Assembly: GCA_964448855.1 (NCBI GenBank)
Contig: CAYUXI010000003.1
Coordinates: 62,001-126,000, forward strand
Reading direction: 5' to 3'
DNA length: 64,000 bases
Source of the DNA: QAMX01 sp964448855
GTDB lineage: Bacteria > Bacillota > Clostridia > Oscillospirales > QAMX01
In this document: positions 25,146 through 33,474 of the stretch, in pieces
Layout: each line of letters opens with the position of its first letter
Position numbering within the stretch: the stretch's first letter is position 1
Program-made: the position numbers and the translations under genes
The notes under the pieces: generated by a model
Seen by the model: only the letters and a program-made list of their open reading frames with translations
What the model was told of the DNA's origin: nothing
Database searches by the model: none

Positions 25146-25739
25146 ATGAAACAAAGACGGTTCCAAATACTTGGCCTGCTTGTTCTCCTGCTGCTGGCAG
25201 CCGGCTGCTCGCAACAGCGGGATGACCGGCTCGAAGCGGCGATTCATGCACGGTACGGCGGGGATGCACTCTTTTCGTCGGTCATACAAATGCGCCTGAA
25301 TCAGGGGGATTTTGTCTCTGATTACACGCTTTCCTATGCCGGACAGCCTGAAAACGGCCATATCCTGACCGTTACGGCACCGTCGGAGGTGGCTGGTCTG
25401 GCTGTTCAGGTGCGCCGCGACAAAACGATTGAAGTTACCTATGACGGTGCAGTCTTTCTGCCAGCCAATCTGGACGGCACGACGCTGTCGCCCATCGCGA
25501 TTCTCTGCGACCTCATCTCCAACTGGCAAACCGGCTACGCGGACTCCGTTCAAACGGAAAAACAGAACGGGCAGACTGTTGTCATCTGGACTGCGTTCTC
25601 AGACGATACCGGCGAAGAAATGACATACCGCACCGTCTTTCAAAAGGATACGCTCGAACCGCGCCGCGCAGAATGCTTCCACGCAGGCGTGTGTGTTCTA
25701 TCGCTCACGTTCAGCGACCAACAATGGATCAAAACATAA
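25146..25739 (+). CDS. Lipoprotein in GerS/YdcC position upstream of alr
   Basis: A 197-residue lipoprotein: signal segment 6-20 ends in the lipobox LAAGC (acylated Cys21). The mature part has alternating beta-strand-like stretches (FVSDYTLSYAGQ, HILTVTAP, IEVTYDGAVFL, EMTYRTVFQK) consistent with a LolA-like fold. In B. subtilis the lipoprotein YdcC lies between acpS and alr, and in C. difficile the germination lipoprotein GerS is paired with alr2; the position here, 23 bases before alr, is the same. A role in spore germination or cortex modification is therefore plausible but rests on synteny. An AACGGAGGGG site precedes the ATG at 25146. Confidence 0.75.
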   Translation: MKQRRFQILGLLVLLLLAAGCSQQRDDRLEAAIHARYGGDALFSSVIQMRLNQGDFVSDYTLSYAGQPENGHILTVTAPSEVAGLAVQVRRDKTIEVTYDGAVFLPANLDGTTLSPIAILCDLISNWQTGYADSVQTEKQNGQTVVIWTAFSDDTGEEMTYRTVFQKDTLEPRRAECFHAGVCVLSLTFSDQQWIKT

Positions 25740-25762
25740 CATAACAAAAGGATCTTTATCAT

Positions 25763-26956
25763 ATGTCACAACACAGCTATTTGAAAAGAACCTGGGCAGA
25801 AATCAATCTCAATCACCTTCGCCACAATTTCCAGACCGTCCGCTCGCATATCCCATCAGGCGTCAAGATCATGTCCGTGGTCAAGGCTGATGCCTATGGC
25901 CACGGTGCCGCGGTTGTTGCCCCTGTGCTGGAAGCGCTTGGGAGCGATGCCTTCGCCGTTTCGAATATCGAAGAAGCGCTCGTTTTGCGCAAAAATAGCG
26001 TTCACGCACCCATTCTGGTGCTTGGCTGGGTACCCGCTGCTTGGACGGATATCCTGATTCGTGAAAACATCGAAACCTCCGTTTCTTCGCTGGAGGGTGC
26101 GCGACATCTGTCGGAGGAGGCGGTTCGCCTTGGCAAGACGGTATCGGTTCACGTCAAAGCGGATACCGGGATGGGTCGCTTGGGTCTCCGCGCACTCAAT
26201 GACGCCGATATACAGACCGCAGCCGACGAAATTCAACGGATCAGCCAGCTGCCGAATCTCCGCATTGCCGGCCTGTTTACGCATTTTTCGACGGCGGATG
26301 AGCCGGGCGATACCTACTCGGCCACTCAGTTTGCGCGGTTCATGCAGCTGCGTAGTCGACTGGAAACGCTTGGCGTCGCCTATGGCCTGTGCCATTGCGC
26401 CAACAGCGCGGCAACCATGCTCCACCCGGAGTACGCCTGCGATATGGTTCGTTCCGGTGTCACACTGTACGGCCTCAGCCCGGACAATGACCCGACCGGC
26501 CAGCTGGCACAACAGTGCGCGTTGGAACCGGTCATGACCCTGAAATCCACCATCGTCCAGAAGCGCCGGTTCCAAGCCGGAGATACGGTCAGTTATGGCG
26601 CACATCTCCTGGAAGCGGATACGGATATCGCCGTAATTCCCGTCGGCTATGCGGACGGCTACCCGCGTTTGCTGTCCGGCAAAGGCTTGGTTGGCGTGGA
26701 CGGGAAACGCGCAGAAATCGTCGGAAAAGTCTGCATGGATATGACCATGGTTGATGTCAGCGGCTGCTCCGCCGAAGAGGGCAGGGAAGTGCTCCTGTTC
26801 GGCAAAACCGCCGATGATTGGATTCCGGCCGAACAGGTGGCTGCTTTGGCCGGAACCATCGGCTACGAACTCGTCTGCTGCATCGGTCGCCGTGTGACAC
26901 GGGTGTATCTGCAAGACGGCAGGGAGGTCTCCGTTGTCCAATTGACCACGCCGTAA
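25763..26956 (+). CDS. alr: Alanine racemase
   Basis: A PLP enzyme interconverting L- and D-alanine for peptidoglycan and, in spore formers, for control of germination. The 397-residue product carries the PLP lysine in VVKADAYGHGA (about residue 42), GRLGLR near 137, the SGVTLYG loop, and the second catalytic Tyr in DTVSYGAHL near 275, followed by IPVGYADGYPR and CMDMTMVD. Last gene of the acpS operon and followed by a strong terminator. Confidence 0.95.
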   Translation: MSQHSYLKRTWAEINLNHLRHNFQTVRSHIPSGVKIMSVVKADAYGHGAAVVAPVLEALGSDAFAVSNIEEALVLRKNSVHAPILVLGWVPAAWTDILIRENIETSVSSLEGARHLSEEAVRLGKTVSVHVKADTGMGRLGLRALNDADIQTAADEIQRISQLPNLRIAGLFTHFSTADEPGDTYSATQFARFMQLRSRLETLGVAYGLCHCANSAATMLHPEYACDMVRSGVTLYGLSPDNDPTGQLAQQCALEPVMTLKSTIVQKRRFQAGDTVSYGAHLLEADTDIAVIPVGYADGYPRLLSGKGLVGVDGKRAEIVGKVCMDMTMVDVSGCSAEEGREVLLFGKTADDWIPAEQVAALAGTIGYELVCCIGRRVTRVYLQDGREVSVVQLTTP

Positions 26957-26969
26957 CAACAACAAAAAG

Positions 26970-27012
26970 AACGTCTGTCAACTGCATGATAACAGCTGAC
27001 AGACGTTTTTTT
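26970..27012. terminator. Terminator between convergent alr and purD
   Basis: An 11-bp perfect stem (26970-26980 with 26997-27007), extended by inner pairs, runs into TTTTTTT on the plus strand; on the minus strand the A-rich left flank gives a weaker T run. Confidence 0.9.
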
Positions 27013-27027
27013 GTTTGCAAATTCGAT

Positions 27028-28287
27028 TTAGCGGCGGCCAATGTCGCGGCGACAGAACATTCCGTCAAAATGAATGCGGTCAGCGGCGCGGTAGGCAAGC
27101 TCCAACGCCTGCTCCATCGTTTCACCGGTGGCGGTGACGCCGAGGACACGTCCTCCAGCCGTCACAATCCTACCCGCATCGTCCGCTTTTGTCCCGGCGT
27201 GAAAGACAATTGCACCGGTATCCGCTGCATCCTGCAGTCCCGTGATCTCGTGACCGCGGGAATAGGAACCGGGATAACCGCCGCTGGCCAGAACAACACA
27301 GGCTGTGCAGGCGTCTGCCCACTGAATGTCCAGCGTGTCGAGGCGCTGATCAATAATTGCTTCCATGATATCCAGCAGGCTGGTTTGCAGAAGCGGCAGA
27401 ACAGACTGCGTTTCCGGGTCGCCAAACCGAGCGTTGTATTCGATCACCTTGGGGCCGTTCGGCGTCAGCATCAAACCAAAATACAGAACGCCGCAGAACG
27501 TCCGCCCCTCTGCCTGCATCGCACGGATGGTCGGAACAAAGATGTCGCGCATACATTGCTCTGAAATTTCAGGCGTGTAGTGCCGGTTGGGGCTCACAGA
27601 GCCCATGCCGCCGGTGTTGGGTCCCTGATCGTGATCCAACGCCCGCTTGTGATCCTGCGCAGACACCATCGGACAGATCGTTTTCCCGTCCGTGAAGCAG
27701 AGGACAGATACCTCCGGCCCCGTCAGACATTCTTCAATGACTACGCGATCTCCGGCCGCACCGAATGCATGGCCGGAAAGCGCACGCTCAACTGCTTCCA
27801 GCGCTTCGTCAACAGTCTGCGCAACCGTCACACCTTTGCCCAGCGCCAGACCGTCAGCCTTGACGACGATCGGTGCGCCGTGCGCCCGGATATAGGCGCA
27901 GGCGTCCTGCTGATTGTCAAAAACGGCGTATTCGGCGGTCGGAATGTGGTAGCGGCGCATCAAATCCTTGGCAAATGCTTTGCTGCCCTCGATAATGGCT
28001 GCGTTGGCACGGGGGCCAAAGGCGCGAATGCCGATGGCTTCCAGACGGTCAACCAGACCGAGTGCCAACGGGTCGTCCGGTGCGACAACGACGAGATCGG
28101 GCTTGTTCTCCGAACAGAATGCGACAATGGCATCCAGATCGGTTGCTTTGATGGGGACGCATTCCGCCAGCTGCGCGATGCCGCCGTTTCCGGGTGCACA
28201 CCAGAGCTTTTCCACCCGCGCATCCTTCGCGAGCGCCCAGGCAATGGCGTGCTCACGGCCGCCACCGCCAATGATTAATATCTTCAT
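27028..28287 (-). CDS. purD: Phosphoribosylamine--glycine ligase
   Basis: Second step of purine synthesis, joining phosphoribosylamine and glycine with ATP. The 419-residue product opens MKILIIGGGGREHAIAWAL, has the ATP-grasp core (PIVVKADGLALGKGV, VIEECLTGPEVSVL), the loop QDHKRALDHDQGPNTGGMG near residue 215, and the metal-binding EYNARFGDPETQ. Last gene of the pur operon, 15 bases after purH. Confidence 0.97.
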   Translation of the reverse strand: MKILIIGGGGREHAIAWALAKDARVEKLWCAPGNGGIAQLAECVPIKATDLDAIVAFCSENKPDLVVVAPDDPLALGLVDRLEAIGIRAFGPRANAAIIEGSKAFAKDLMRRYHIPTAEYAVFDNQQDACAYIRAHGAPIVVKADGLALGKGVTVAQTVDEALEAVERALSGHAFGAAGDRVVIEECLTGPEVSVLCFTDGKTICPMVSAQDHKRALDHDQGPNTGGMGSVSPNRHYTPEISEQCMRDIFVPTIRAMQAEGRTFCGVLYFGLMLTPNGPKVIEYNARFGDPETQSVLPLLQTSLLDIMEAIIDQRLDTLDIQWADACTACVVLASGGYPGSYSRGHEITGLQDAADTGAIVFHAGTKADDAGRIVTAGGRVLGVTATGETMEQALELAYRAADRIHFDGMFCRRDIGRR

Positions 28288-28302
28288 ACAGTGCTCCTCC
28301 GG

Positions 28303-29841
28303 TCAGTGCTTGAAGTGACGCATTCCGGTGAAGACCATCGCGATGTTGTGCTCGTTACATTTCCGAATCGAATCCTCGTCACGGATGGAGCCACCGGGCT
28401 GAATGATGGCGGTAATACCCGCTGCAGCCGCCGCGGTGACGCAATCGTCAAACGGGAAGAACGCATCGGAGGCCAGAACGGAGCCCTTCGCCTTGTCACC
28501 GGCCTGACGGATGGCGATGTCGAGTGCGCCCACGCGGTTGGTCTGTCCGGCACCAATCCCGACAGTCTGATCAGCCGTTGTCAGGACAATGGCATTGGAA
28601 CGCGTATGCTTGACAATCTTCCAGCCGAAACGCAGTGCCTGCATCTCCTCTTCCGTCGGTGCGCGGTTGGTCACCGTGTGCAGCGCTGCTTCGTCCAGCA
28701 GCTGATCGTCCAGCGACTGCACCAGCAGCCCACCGGCCACTTTTTTGTAGTCGAGCATCGATGCGGTCAGCGGCTTGGAAATGTCGTCCAGCGTCAAAAG
28801 ACGCACATTCGGCTTGGCCGACAGGATTTCCAGCGCTTCTGCGGAGAATGCAGGTGCAATAATCACTTCCAGGAAAATCTTGGCCATCTGCGATGCAGTT
28901 TCTGCATCAATCGGCCGGTTCGATGCGACAATGCCGCCGAAAATGGAAACCGGATCCGCTTCATAGGCGCGTGCATACGCCTCGGAAATGGTCGCAGCCG
29001 TCCCAACACCACACGGATTGGCGTGCTTCACGGCGACGATGGTCGGTTCGGAGAACTCCTTCAGCAGCGTGAGAGCGCCGTTTGTATCATTGATGTTGTT
29101 AAAGGACAGCTCTTTGCCGTGCAGCTGCTTGGCAGCGGCCAGTGTACCCGCGCTCTGGAGCGGTTCGCGATAGAAAACAGCGCTCTGGTGCGGGTTCTCG
29201 CCATAGCGCAGATCCTGAACCTTCTCGAATGTCGCGGTAAACGTCTCCGGCAGAGTGTCAGTTATCTGACGGCGGAGATAGGAAGAAATCAGAGCGTCAT
29301 AGGCAGCAGTGTGCTCAAACACCTTGAGCGCCAGACGATACCGCGCTGCCTTGTCGAGAGAGCCATCCTTCAGACCAGCCAAAACAGAGTCGTAGTCGGA
29401 GGGGTCAACAATGACCGCGACATCCTGATAGTTCTTGGCCGCAGCACGAATCATCGTCGGACCGCCGATGTCGATGTTTTCAATGGCCTCCTCCAGCGTG
29501 ACATTTTCCTTCTGAATGGTTGCCTTGAAGGGGTAGAGATTGATCGCAATGATATCAATCGGGTCGATTTCCAGTTTTTCCAGCGTTGCCATGTGCTCGG
29601 GGTTGGCACGCATGGCCAGAATTCCGGCGTGAATTCTGGGATGGAGCGTTTTGACGCGGCCATCCAGACATTCGGGGAAGCCTGTCACATCGGAAACGTT
29701 GGTGACGGGAATGCCCGCGTTCTTCAGCGCAGTCGCCGTACCGCCGGTGGAGAGGATTTCATAGCCGAGCGCAGCCAGCCCTGCGGCAAATTCGCACACG
29801 CCGGTCTTGTCGGATACACTGATCAAAGCCTGTTTTTTCAT
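28303..29841 (-). CDS. purH: Bifunctional AICAR transformylase / IMP cyclohydrolase
   Basis: Catalyses the last two steps to IMP. The 512-residue product has the cyclohydrolase (MGS-like) domain first, with LISVSDKTGVCEFA and STGGTATALKNAGI and the V-K-T-L-H-P-R-I-H motif, and then the transformylase domain with LRYGENPHQSA, VKHANPCGVG (catalytic Lys-His) and the closing QPGGSIRDEDSI. It is preceded by AAGGAGATGC and separated from purN by 78 bases without any obvious signal. Confidence 0.97.
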   Translation of the reverse strand: MKKQALISVSDKTGVCEFAAGLAALGYEILSTGGTATALKNAGIPVTNVSDVTGFPECLDGRVKTLHPRIHAGILAMRANPEHMATLEKLEIDPIDIIAINLYPFKATIQKENVTLEEAIENIDIGGPTMIRAAAKNYQDVAVIVDPSDYDSVLAGLKDGSLDKAARYRLALKVFEHTAAYDALISSYLRRQITDTLPETFTATFEKVQDLRYGENPHQSAVFYREPLQSAGTLAAAKQLHGKELSFNNINDTNGALTLLKEFSEPTIVAVKHANPCGVGTAATISEAYARAYEADPVSIFGGIVASNRPIDAETASQMAKIFLEVIIAPAFSAEALEILSAKPNVRLLTLDDISKPLTASMLDYKKVAGGLLVQSLDDQLLDEAALHTVTNRAPTEEEMQALRFGWKIVKHTRSNAIVLTTADQTVGIGAGQTNRVGALDIAIRQAGDKAKGSVLASDAFFPFDDCVTAAAAAGITAIIQPGGSIRDEDSIRKCNEHNIAMVFTGMRHFKH

Positions 29842-29919
29842 AAATGCATCTCCTTGTCAATCGATCAATCAAAAAGAGCGGATGTACCGCACTTTCAGTC
29901 GAAACATAAAACGCGAAAC

Positions 29920-30549
29920 CTATCGGATATGGACGATTCGCCCGTCAACGGTCAACCGTCCCTGACAGAACTGCGTGACAGCATCCGGCAGAATCTGCCA
30001 CTCACACATTTCCATGACACGCCGCTGCAAAATTTCAGGCGTATCCCCCTCACAGACCGGCGCGGATTTCTGACAGATAATCGGCCCGCCGTCTGTTTCA
30101 GCCGTTACAAAATGCGCGGTCGCCCCTGTCACCTTGACACCGTATGCCAAAACCGCCTCATGTACGCGCAGCCCGAAATATCCTTCTCCGCAAAAAGCCG
30201 GAATCAACGACGGATGGATGTTGATCACGCGATTCTGAAAACATTCACAGAAAGACGGGCTGAGAATGTACAGGAAACCGCAGAGCACGACGAGATCAAT
30301 GCCTTCAGCGATCAGTAGGTCGGTCAACGCTGTTGTATACGTCTGGCGGTCAGCATAGTCCTGCGGCACTAAAACGTGCGCAGGGATTCCGGCATCCGCA
30401 GCACGGGTCAGCGCATAGGCGTTCGGACTGGAGGAAACGCAGAGCGCCAGCGTTCCGCCACCGAGCCCAACCGTTTGCTGACGGTCAATGAGCGCCTGAA
30501 AATTCGTCCCGCCGCCGGAAACAAGCACAGCAATTCGGGTCGGTTTCAT
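29920..30549 (-). CDS. purN: Phosphoribosylglycinamide formyltransferase
   Basis: Transfers a formyl group from 10-formyl-tetrahydrofolate to GAR. The 209-residue product has the N-terminal IAVLVSGGGTNFQALID, the catalytic Asn-His segment VINIHPSLIPAF near residue 110, and GATAHFVTAETDGGPII with the active-site Asp. The ATG overlaps the purM stop by 4 bases. Confidence 0.96.
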   Translation of the reverse strand: MKPTRIAVLVSGGGTNFQALIDRQQTVGLGGGTLALCVSSSPNAYALTRAADAGIPAHVLVPQDYADRQTYTTALTDLLIAEGIDLVVLCGFLYILSPSFCECFQNRVINIHPSLIPAFCGEGYFGLRVHEAVLAYGVKVTGATAHFVTAETDGGPIICQKSAPVCEGDTPEILQRRVMEMCEWQILPDAVTQFCQGRLTVDGRIVHIR

Positions 30550-31583
30550 CGGATGGAAACACCTTTCTCGCCGGAACGGCAGACGCCCAGAACGGCAGCC
30601 GTATAGCCGAGTGAACGGATGGCAGCCAGCGCACGGTCAGCATCCTCCGGTGCCACGATCAGCGCCATGCCGACACCCATGTTGAAGGTGTTGTACATTT
30701 CACGCCGGTCAATCTGACCGACCTTTGCCAGATAGGAGAAGATCGGCGGCACCGGCAGAGCCGTCGTATCCAGCTCGGCACAGATGTGCTCCGGAAGCAT
30801 CCGCGGAATGTTTTCAAAGAAGCCACCGCCGGTGATGTGGGAAGCGCCCTTGATGGAAACGGTTTTCAGCACTTCCAGAACCGGTCGGACATAGATCCGG
30901 GTCGGCGTCAGCAGCTCTTCGCCGAGTGTTCTGCCGAACTCGTCCACATAGGTGAAGATGTTGTCAGCGGAAACGTTCAGAATTTTCCGCACCAGTGAGA
31001 AGCCGTTGGAATGCAGACCGGAGGAGGCCATCCCCAGAATCACGTCGCCGTCCGCTACGGTGGAGCAGTCCGTGATTTTGGAACGGTCGGCCAGACCGAC
31101 GCAGAAACCGGCGAGGTCGTATTCGTTCTCATCGTACAGACCGGGCATTTCGGCCGTTTCGCCGCCGATCAGTGCGCAGCCGGCATCCAGACACCCATCG
31201 GTCACACCCTTGACAATGGCGGCAACTCGCTCCGGGACGTTGCGCCCGACGGCGACATAGTCCAGGAAAAAGAGCGGACGGGCACCGGAGCAAACGACGT
31301 CGTTGACCGACATGGCCACGCAGTCAATCCCGACGGTGTCGTGCTTGTCCGTCAAAAATGCAATCTTCAGCTTGGTGCCGACACCATCCGTGCCGGAAAC
31401 AAGCACCGGGTCAGAAATACCGGTCAGATCCGGGGAAAAGAGTCCCCCAAATCCGCCGAGGGAACCGATGACACCTTTGGTAAAAGTCCGTTCTACGAGA
31501 GGCTTCATCTGTCGGACAGCCTCATAACCGGCGGTGATGTCAACGCCGGCCTCCTTATAGCGTTCGCTGTATGAATCAGTCAT
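30546..31583 (-). CDS. purM: Phosphoribosylformylglycinamidine cyclo-ligase
   Basis: Closes the imidazole ring to form AIR. The 345-residue product shows SYKEAGVDI-type start (YSERYKEAGVDITAGYEAV), GVIGSLGGFGGLF, SGTDGVGTKLKIA, IGIDCVAMSVNDV-like core and HITGGGFFENIPRMLP, all typical of PurM. The start at 31583 follows AAAGGAG at 31596-31601; an in-frame TTG further upstream overlaps that site. In many clostridia purF lies between purC and purM; here there is only a 90-base gap. Confidence 0.96.
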   Translation of the reverse strand: MTDSYSERYKEAGVDITAGYEAVRQMKPLVERTFTKGVIGSLGGFGGLFSPDLTGISDPVLVSGTDGVGTKLKIAFLTDKHDTVGIDCVAMSVNDVVCSGARPLFFLDYVAVGRNVPERVAAIVKGVTDGCLDAGCALIGGETAEMPGLYDENEYDLAGFCVGLADRSKITDCSTVADGDVILGMASSGLHSNGFSLVRKILNVSADNIFTYVDEFGRTLGEELLTPTRIYVRPVLEVLKTVSIKGASHITGGGFFENIPRMLPEHICAELDTTALPVPPIFSYLAKVGQIDRREMYNTFNMGVGMALIVAPEDADRALAAIRSLGYTAAVLGVCRSGEKGVSIR

Positions 31584-31673
31584 GGTTGCCGATTCTCCTT
31601 TCAAATATGGATGTCCCGGTCGGCAGCACCGCCGGAACGAAATCTGACAGAGGTGAATTCTGAAACGCCGGTC

Positions 31674-32537
31674 TCAGCCGTTCTGACTGTTTTTTGTCAG
31701 ACGGTCAAAGGCTTCCTGATACTTGTCCAGCGTCGCCTGTACAACGTCCGGCGGCAGAACCGGAGCCGGTTCGACGCCAGCCAGGTGGTTATCCTTCAGC
31801 CAGTCCCGCAGATACTGCTTGTCAAAGCTGGCCTGTCCACGCCCGATCGCATAGCTGTCAGCTGCCCAGAAGCGCGACGAATCCGGCGTCAGCACTTCGT
31901 CCGCCAAAACGAGATGCCCGTCCTCATCCAGACCAAACTCAAACTTGGTATCAGCAATGATGATCCCGCGGGAGAGCGCGTAATCAGCGGCTTTCGAATA
32001 AATCTCAATCGCAGCATCGCGCACCAGAATGGCCAGAGCCGCACCCAGCTGCTCCTTCATATATTCAAAGCTGACGTTTTCATCGTGACCGCTGGCCGCC
32101 TTGGTAGACGGCGTGAAAAGCGGCGTCACGAATTTTTCGCTCTCACGCATCCCGGACGGAATCCGAATGCCGCAGACTTCACCGGATTCCTGATACGACG
32201 CCCAGGCGCTTCCGGTCAGATAGCCGCGCACAATGCATTCAAAGGGGAGCATTTTCAGCTTTTTGACCAGCATGGAACGCCCGGCCAAAGTGGCATCCGC
32301 CTGGAAAGGCGCCGGGAAATCAGCCGGATTGGCGCTGATAAAATGTGTGGGGATGGTGTCCTTCAGAAAGTCGAACCAGAAAAGACTCATCTGATTCAGA
32401 AGGACACCCTTTCCTGGAACGGTTGTGTTCATAATGACGTCAAAAGCCGAGATACGGTCGCTGGTGACGATCAGCAGGCGATTGTCACCGGCATCGTAAA
32501 TTTCGCGGACCTTTCCGCTGGAAATCTGAACTGCCAT
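31674..32537 (-). CDS. purC: SAICAR synthetase
   Basis: Joins aspartate to CAIR with ATP. The 287-residue product has the family opening SSGKVREIYD, LLIVTSDRISAFDVIM near residue 24, LPFECIVRGYLTGSAWASY and IADTKFEFGLDEDG with the metal-binding Asp, then DEVLTPDSSRFW. ATG at 32537 follows AAGGAGTTGAATATC; a TTG three codons earlier lies inside the ribosome site. Thirteen bases separate it from purE. Confidence 0.96.
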   Translation of the reverse strand: MAVQISSGKVREIYDAGDNRLLIVTSDRISAFDVIMNTTVPGKGVLLNQMSLFWFDFLKDTIPTHFISANPADFPAPFQADATLAGRSMLVKKLKMLPFECIVRGYLTGSAWASYQESGEVCGIRIPSGMRESEKFVTPLFTPSTKAASGHDENVSFEYMKEQLGAALAILVRDAAIEIYSKAADYALSRGIIIADTKFEFGLDEDGHLVLADEVLTPDSSRFWAADSYAIGRGQASFDKQYLRDWLKDNHLAGVEPAPVLPPDVVQATLDKYQEAFDRLTKNSQNG

Positions 32538-32550
32538 GATATTCAACTCC

Positions 32551-33075
32551 TTAATTCTGTGCGTTCAGCATGGACTGAACGCGATCGAAAATGGCACGAT
32601 CCTTTTCCTGAACTTCCTGTGCCATTGCCTTCTTTGCGGCGCTGAGACGCTCTGCAATCGACTCGTCGTACACGCCAAGAATCTGCTCCGCCAGAATCGC
32701 GGCATTGTCACCGCCGTCAATGGCGACAGTGGCCACGGGGACACCCTTCGGCATCTGAACGCTGGAAAGCAGCGCATCCAGACCATCCAGCGTCGAGGAC
32801 TTGATCGGCACCGCAATCACCGGGAGCGTCGTGTGTGCGGCCAGAATCCCGGCCAGATGCGCAGCCTTCCCAGCGGCGGCGATGATCACGCCAAACCCGT
32901 TTTCACGCGCTGAGGACGAAAAAACCGCCGCAGATTCAGGCGTTCTGTGGGCGGATATAATATGAATCTCGTATGGAATTTGGTCGCGTTCAAATGTTTT
33001 GAGACAGCCGAGCATGACGGACAGATCACTGTCCGACCCTAAAATGACGGCAACCTTCTTCTGCTGGATTCCCAA
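32551..33075 (-). CDS. purE: N5-CAIR mutase
   Basis: Moves the carboxyl group of N5-CAIR to form CAIR. The 174-residue product has VAVILGSDSDLSVM at the N-terminus, the catalytic ISAHRTPE segment near residue 40, IAAAGKAAHLAGILAA and a V-P-I-K-S-S-T-L-D-G-L-D-A-L-L-S block. The start is TTG at 33075, seven bases after GGAGGG; no ATG fits, and an earlier TTG lies within the ribosome site. First gene of purE-C-M-N-H-D. No purK is seen. Confidence 0.95.
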   Translation of the reverse strand: MGIQQKKVAVILGSDSDLSVMLGCLKTFERDQIPYEIHIISAHRTPESAAVFSSSARENGFGVIIAAAGKAAHLAGILAAHTTLPVIAVPIKSSTLDGLDALLSSVQMPKGVPVATVAIDGGDNAAILAEQILGVYDESIAERLSAAKKAMAQEVQEKDRAIFDRVQSMLNAQN

Positions 33076-33147
33076 TGCAAAACCCTCCAAATGTCAAATT
33101 CAGTTGTGATGCCTGCAAAACAGGCAACGACTGTCTGTACATATATA

Positions 33148-33176
33148 ATTGTAAAGCAAACCTGTGAAAAATGCAA
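33148..33176 (-). promoter_or_regulatory. Sigma-A promoter of the pur operon
   Basis: Minus-strand TTGCAT (33171-33176) and TACAAT (33148-33153) with 17-base spacing. Confidence 0.72.
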
Positions 33177-33319
33177 GCAATTCACCGGGCCGGTTCGATT
33201 TTCAGAGAAGTGACCATTTATAGCAATAGACAGTCGCATCTTTTTGAAAGAATGAGCAACATTCCTCCAAACCGGCCAAAGAGATCGGGAACGGAAATTG
33301 CGAAAAGCCCGGAAAGTGC

Positions 33320-33348
33320 TTTACAGGCGTTGAAAAATCTGATATAAT
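33320..33348 (+). promoter_or_regulatory. Sigma-A promoter of prfB
   Basis: TTTACA (33320-33325) and TATAAT (33343-33348), 17-base spacing, 127 bases before the start codon. Confidence 0.8.
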
Positions 33349-33474
33349 AACATAGATGATGCAAAATTGGGTTGGTCTGCCTGATTTCCGGACAATCCGC
33401 CATTGAACTTCGCATCTATCCATGACAGAATCATATATCGCATCGACGATGCAGACAGGAGATATCAAAAACCC

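Larger units (their letters stand above)
33076..33474. other. Divergent promoter region between purE and prfB
   Basis: This 399-base gap holds the two promoters listed separately and no convincing gene. The purE leader is only about 65 bases, so there is no room for a purine riboswitch of the usual size with its terminator, and no riboswitch core or long hairpin was recognised. Confidence 0.6.

Noticed and set aside
28291..30318. A 675-codon open frame on the plus strand across purH and purN
   Set aside because: Antisense shadow of purH/purN; composition and lack of motifs argue against coding.
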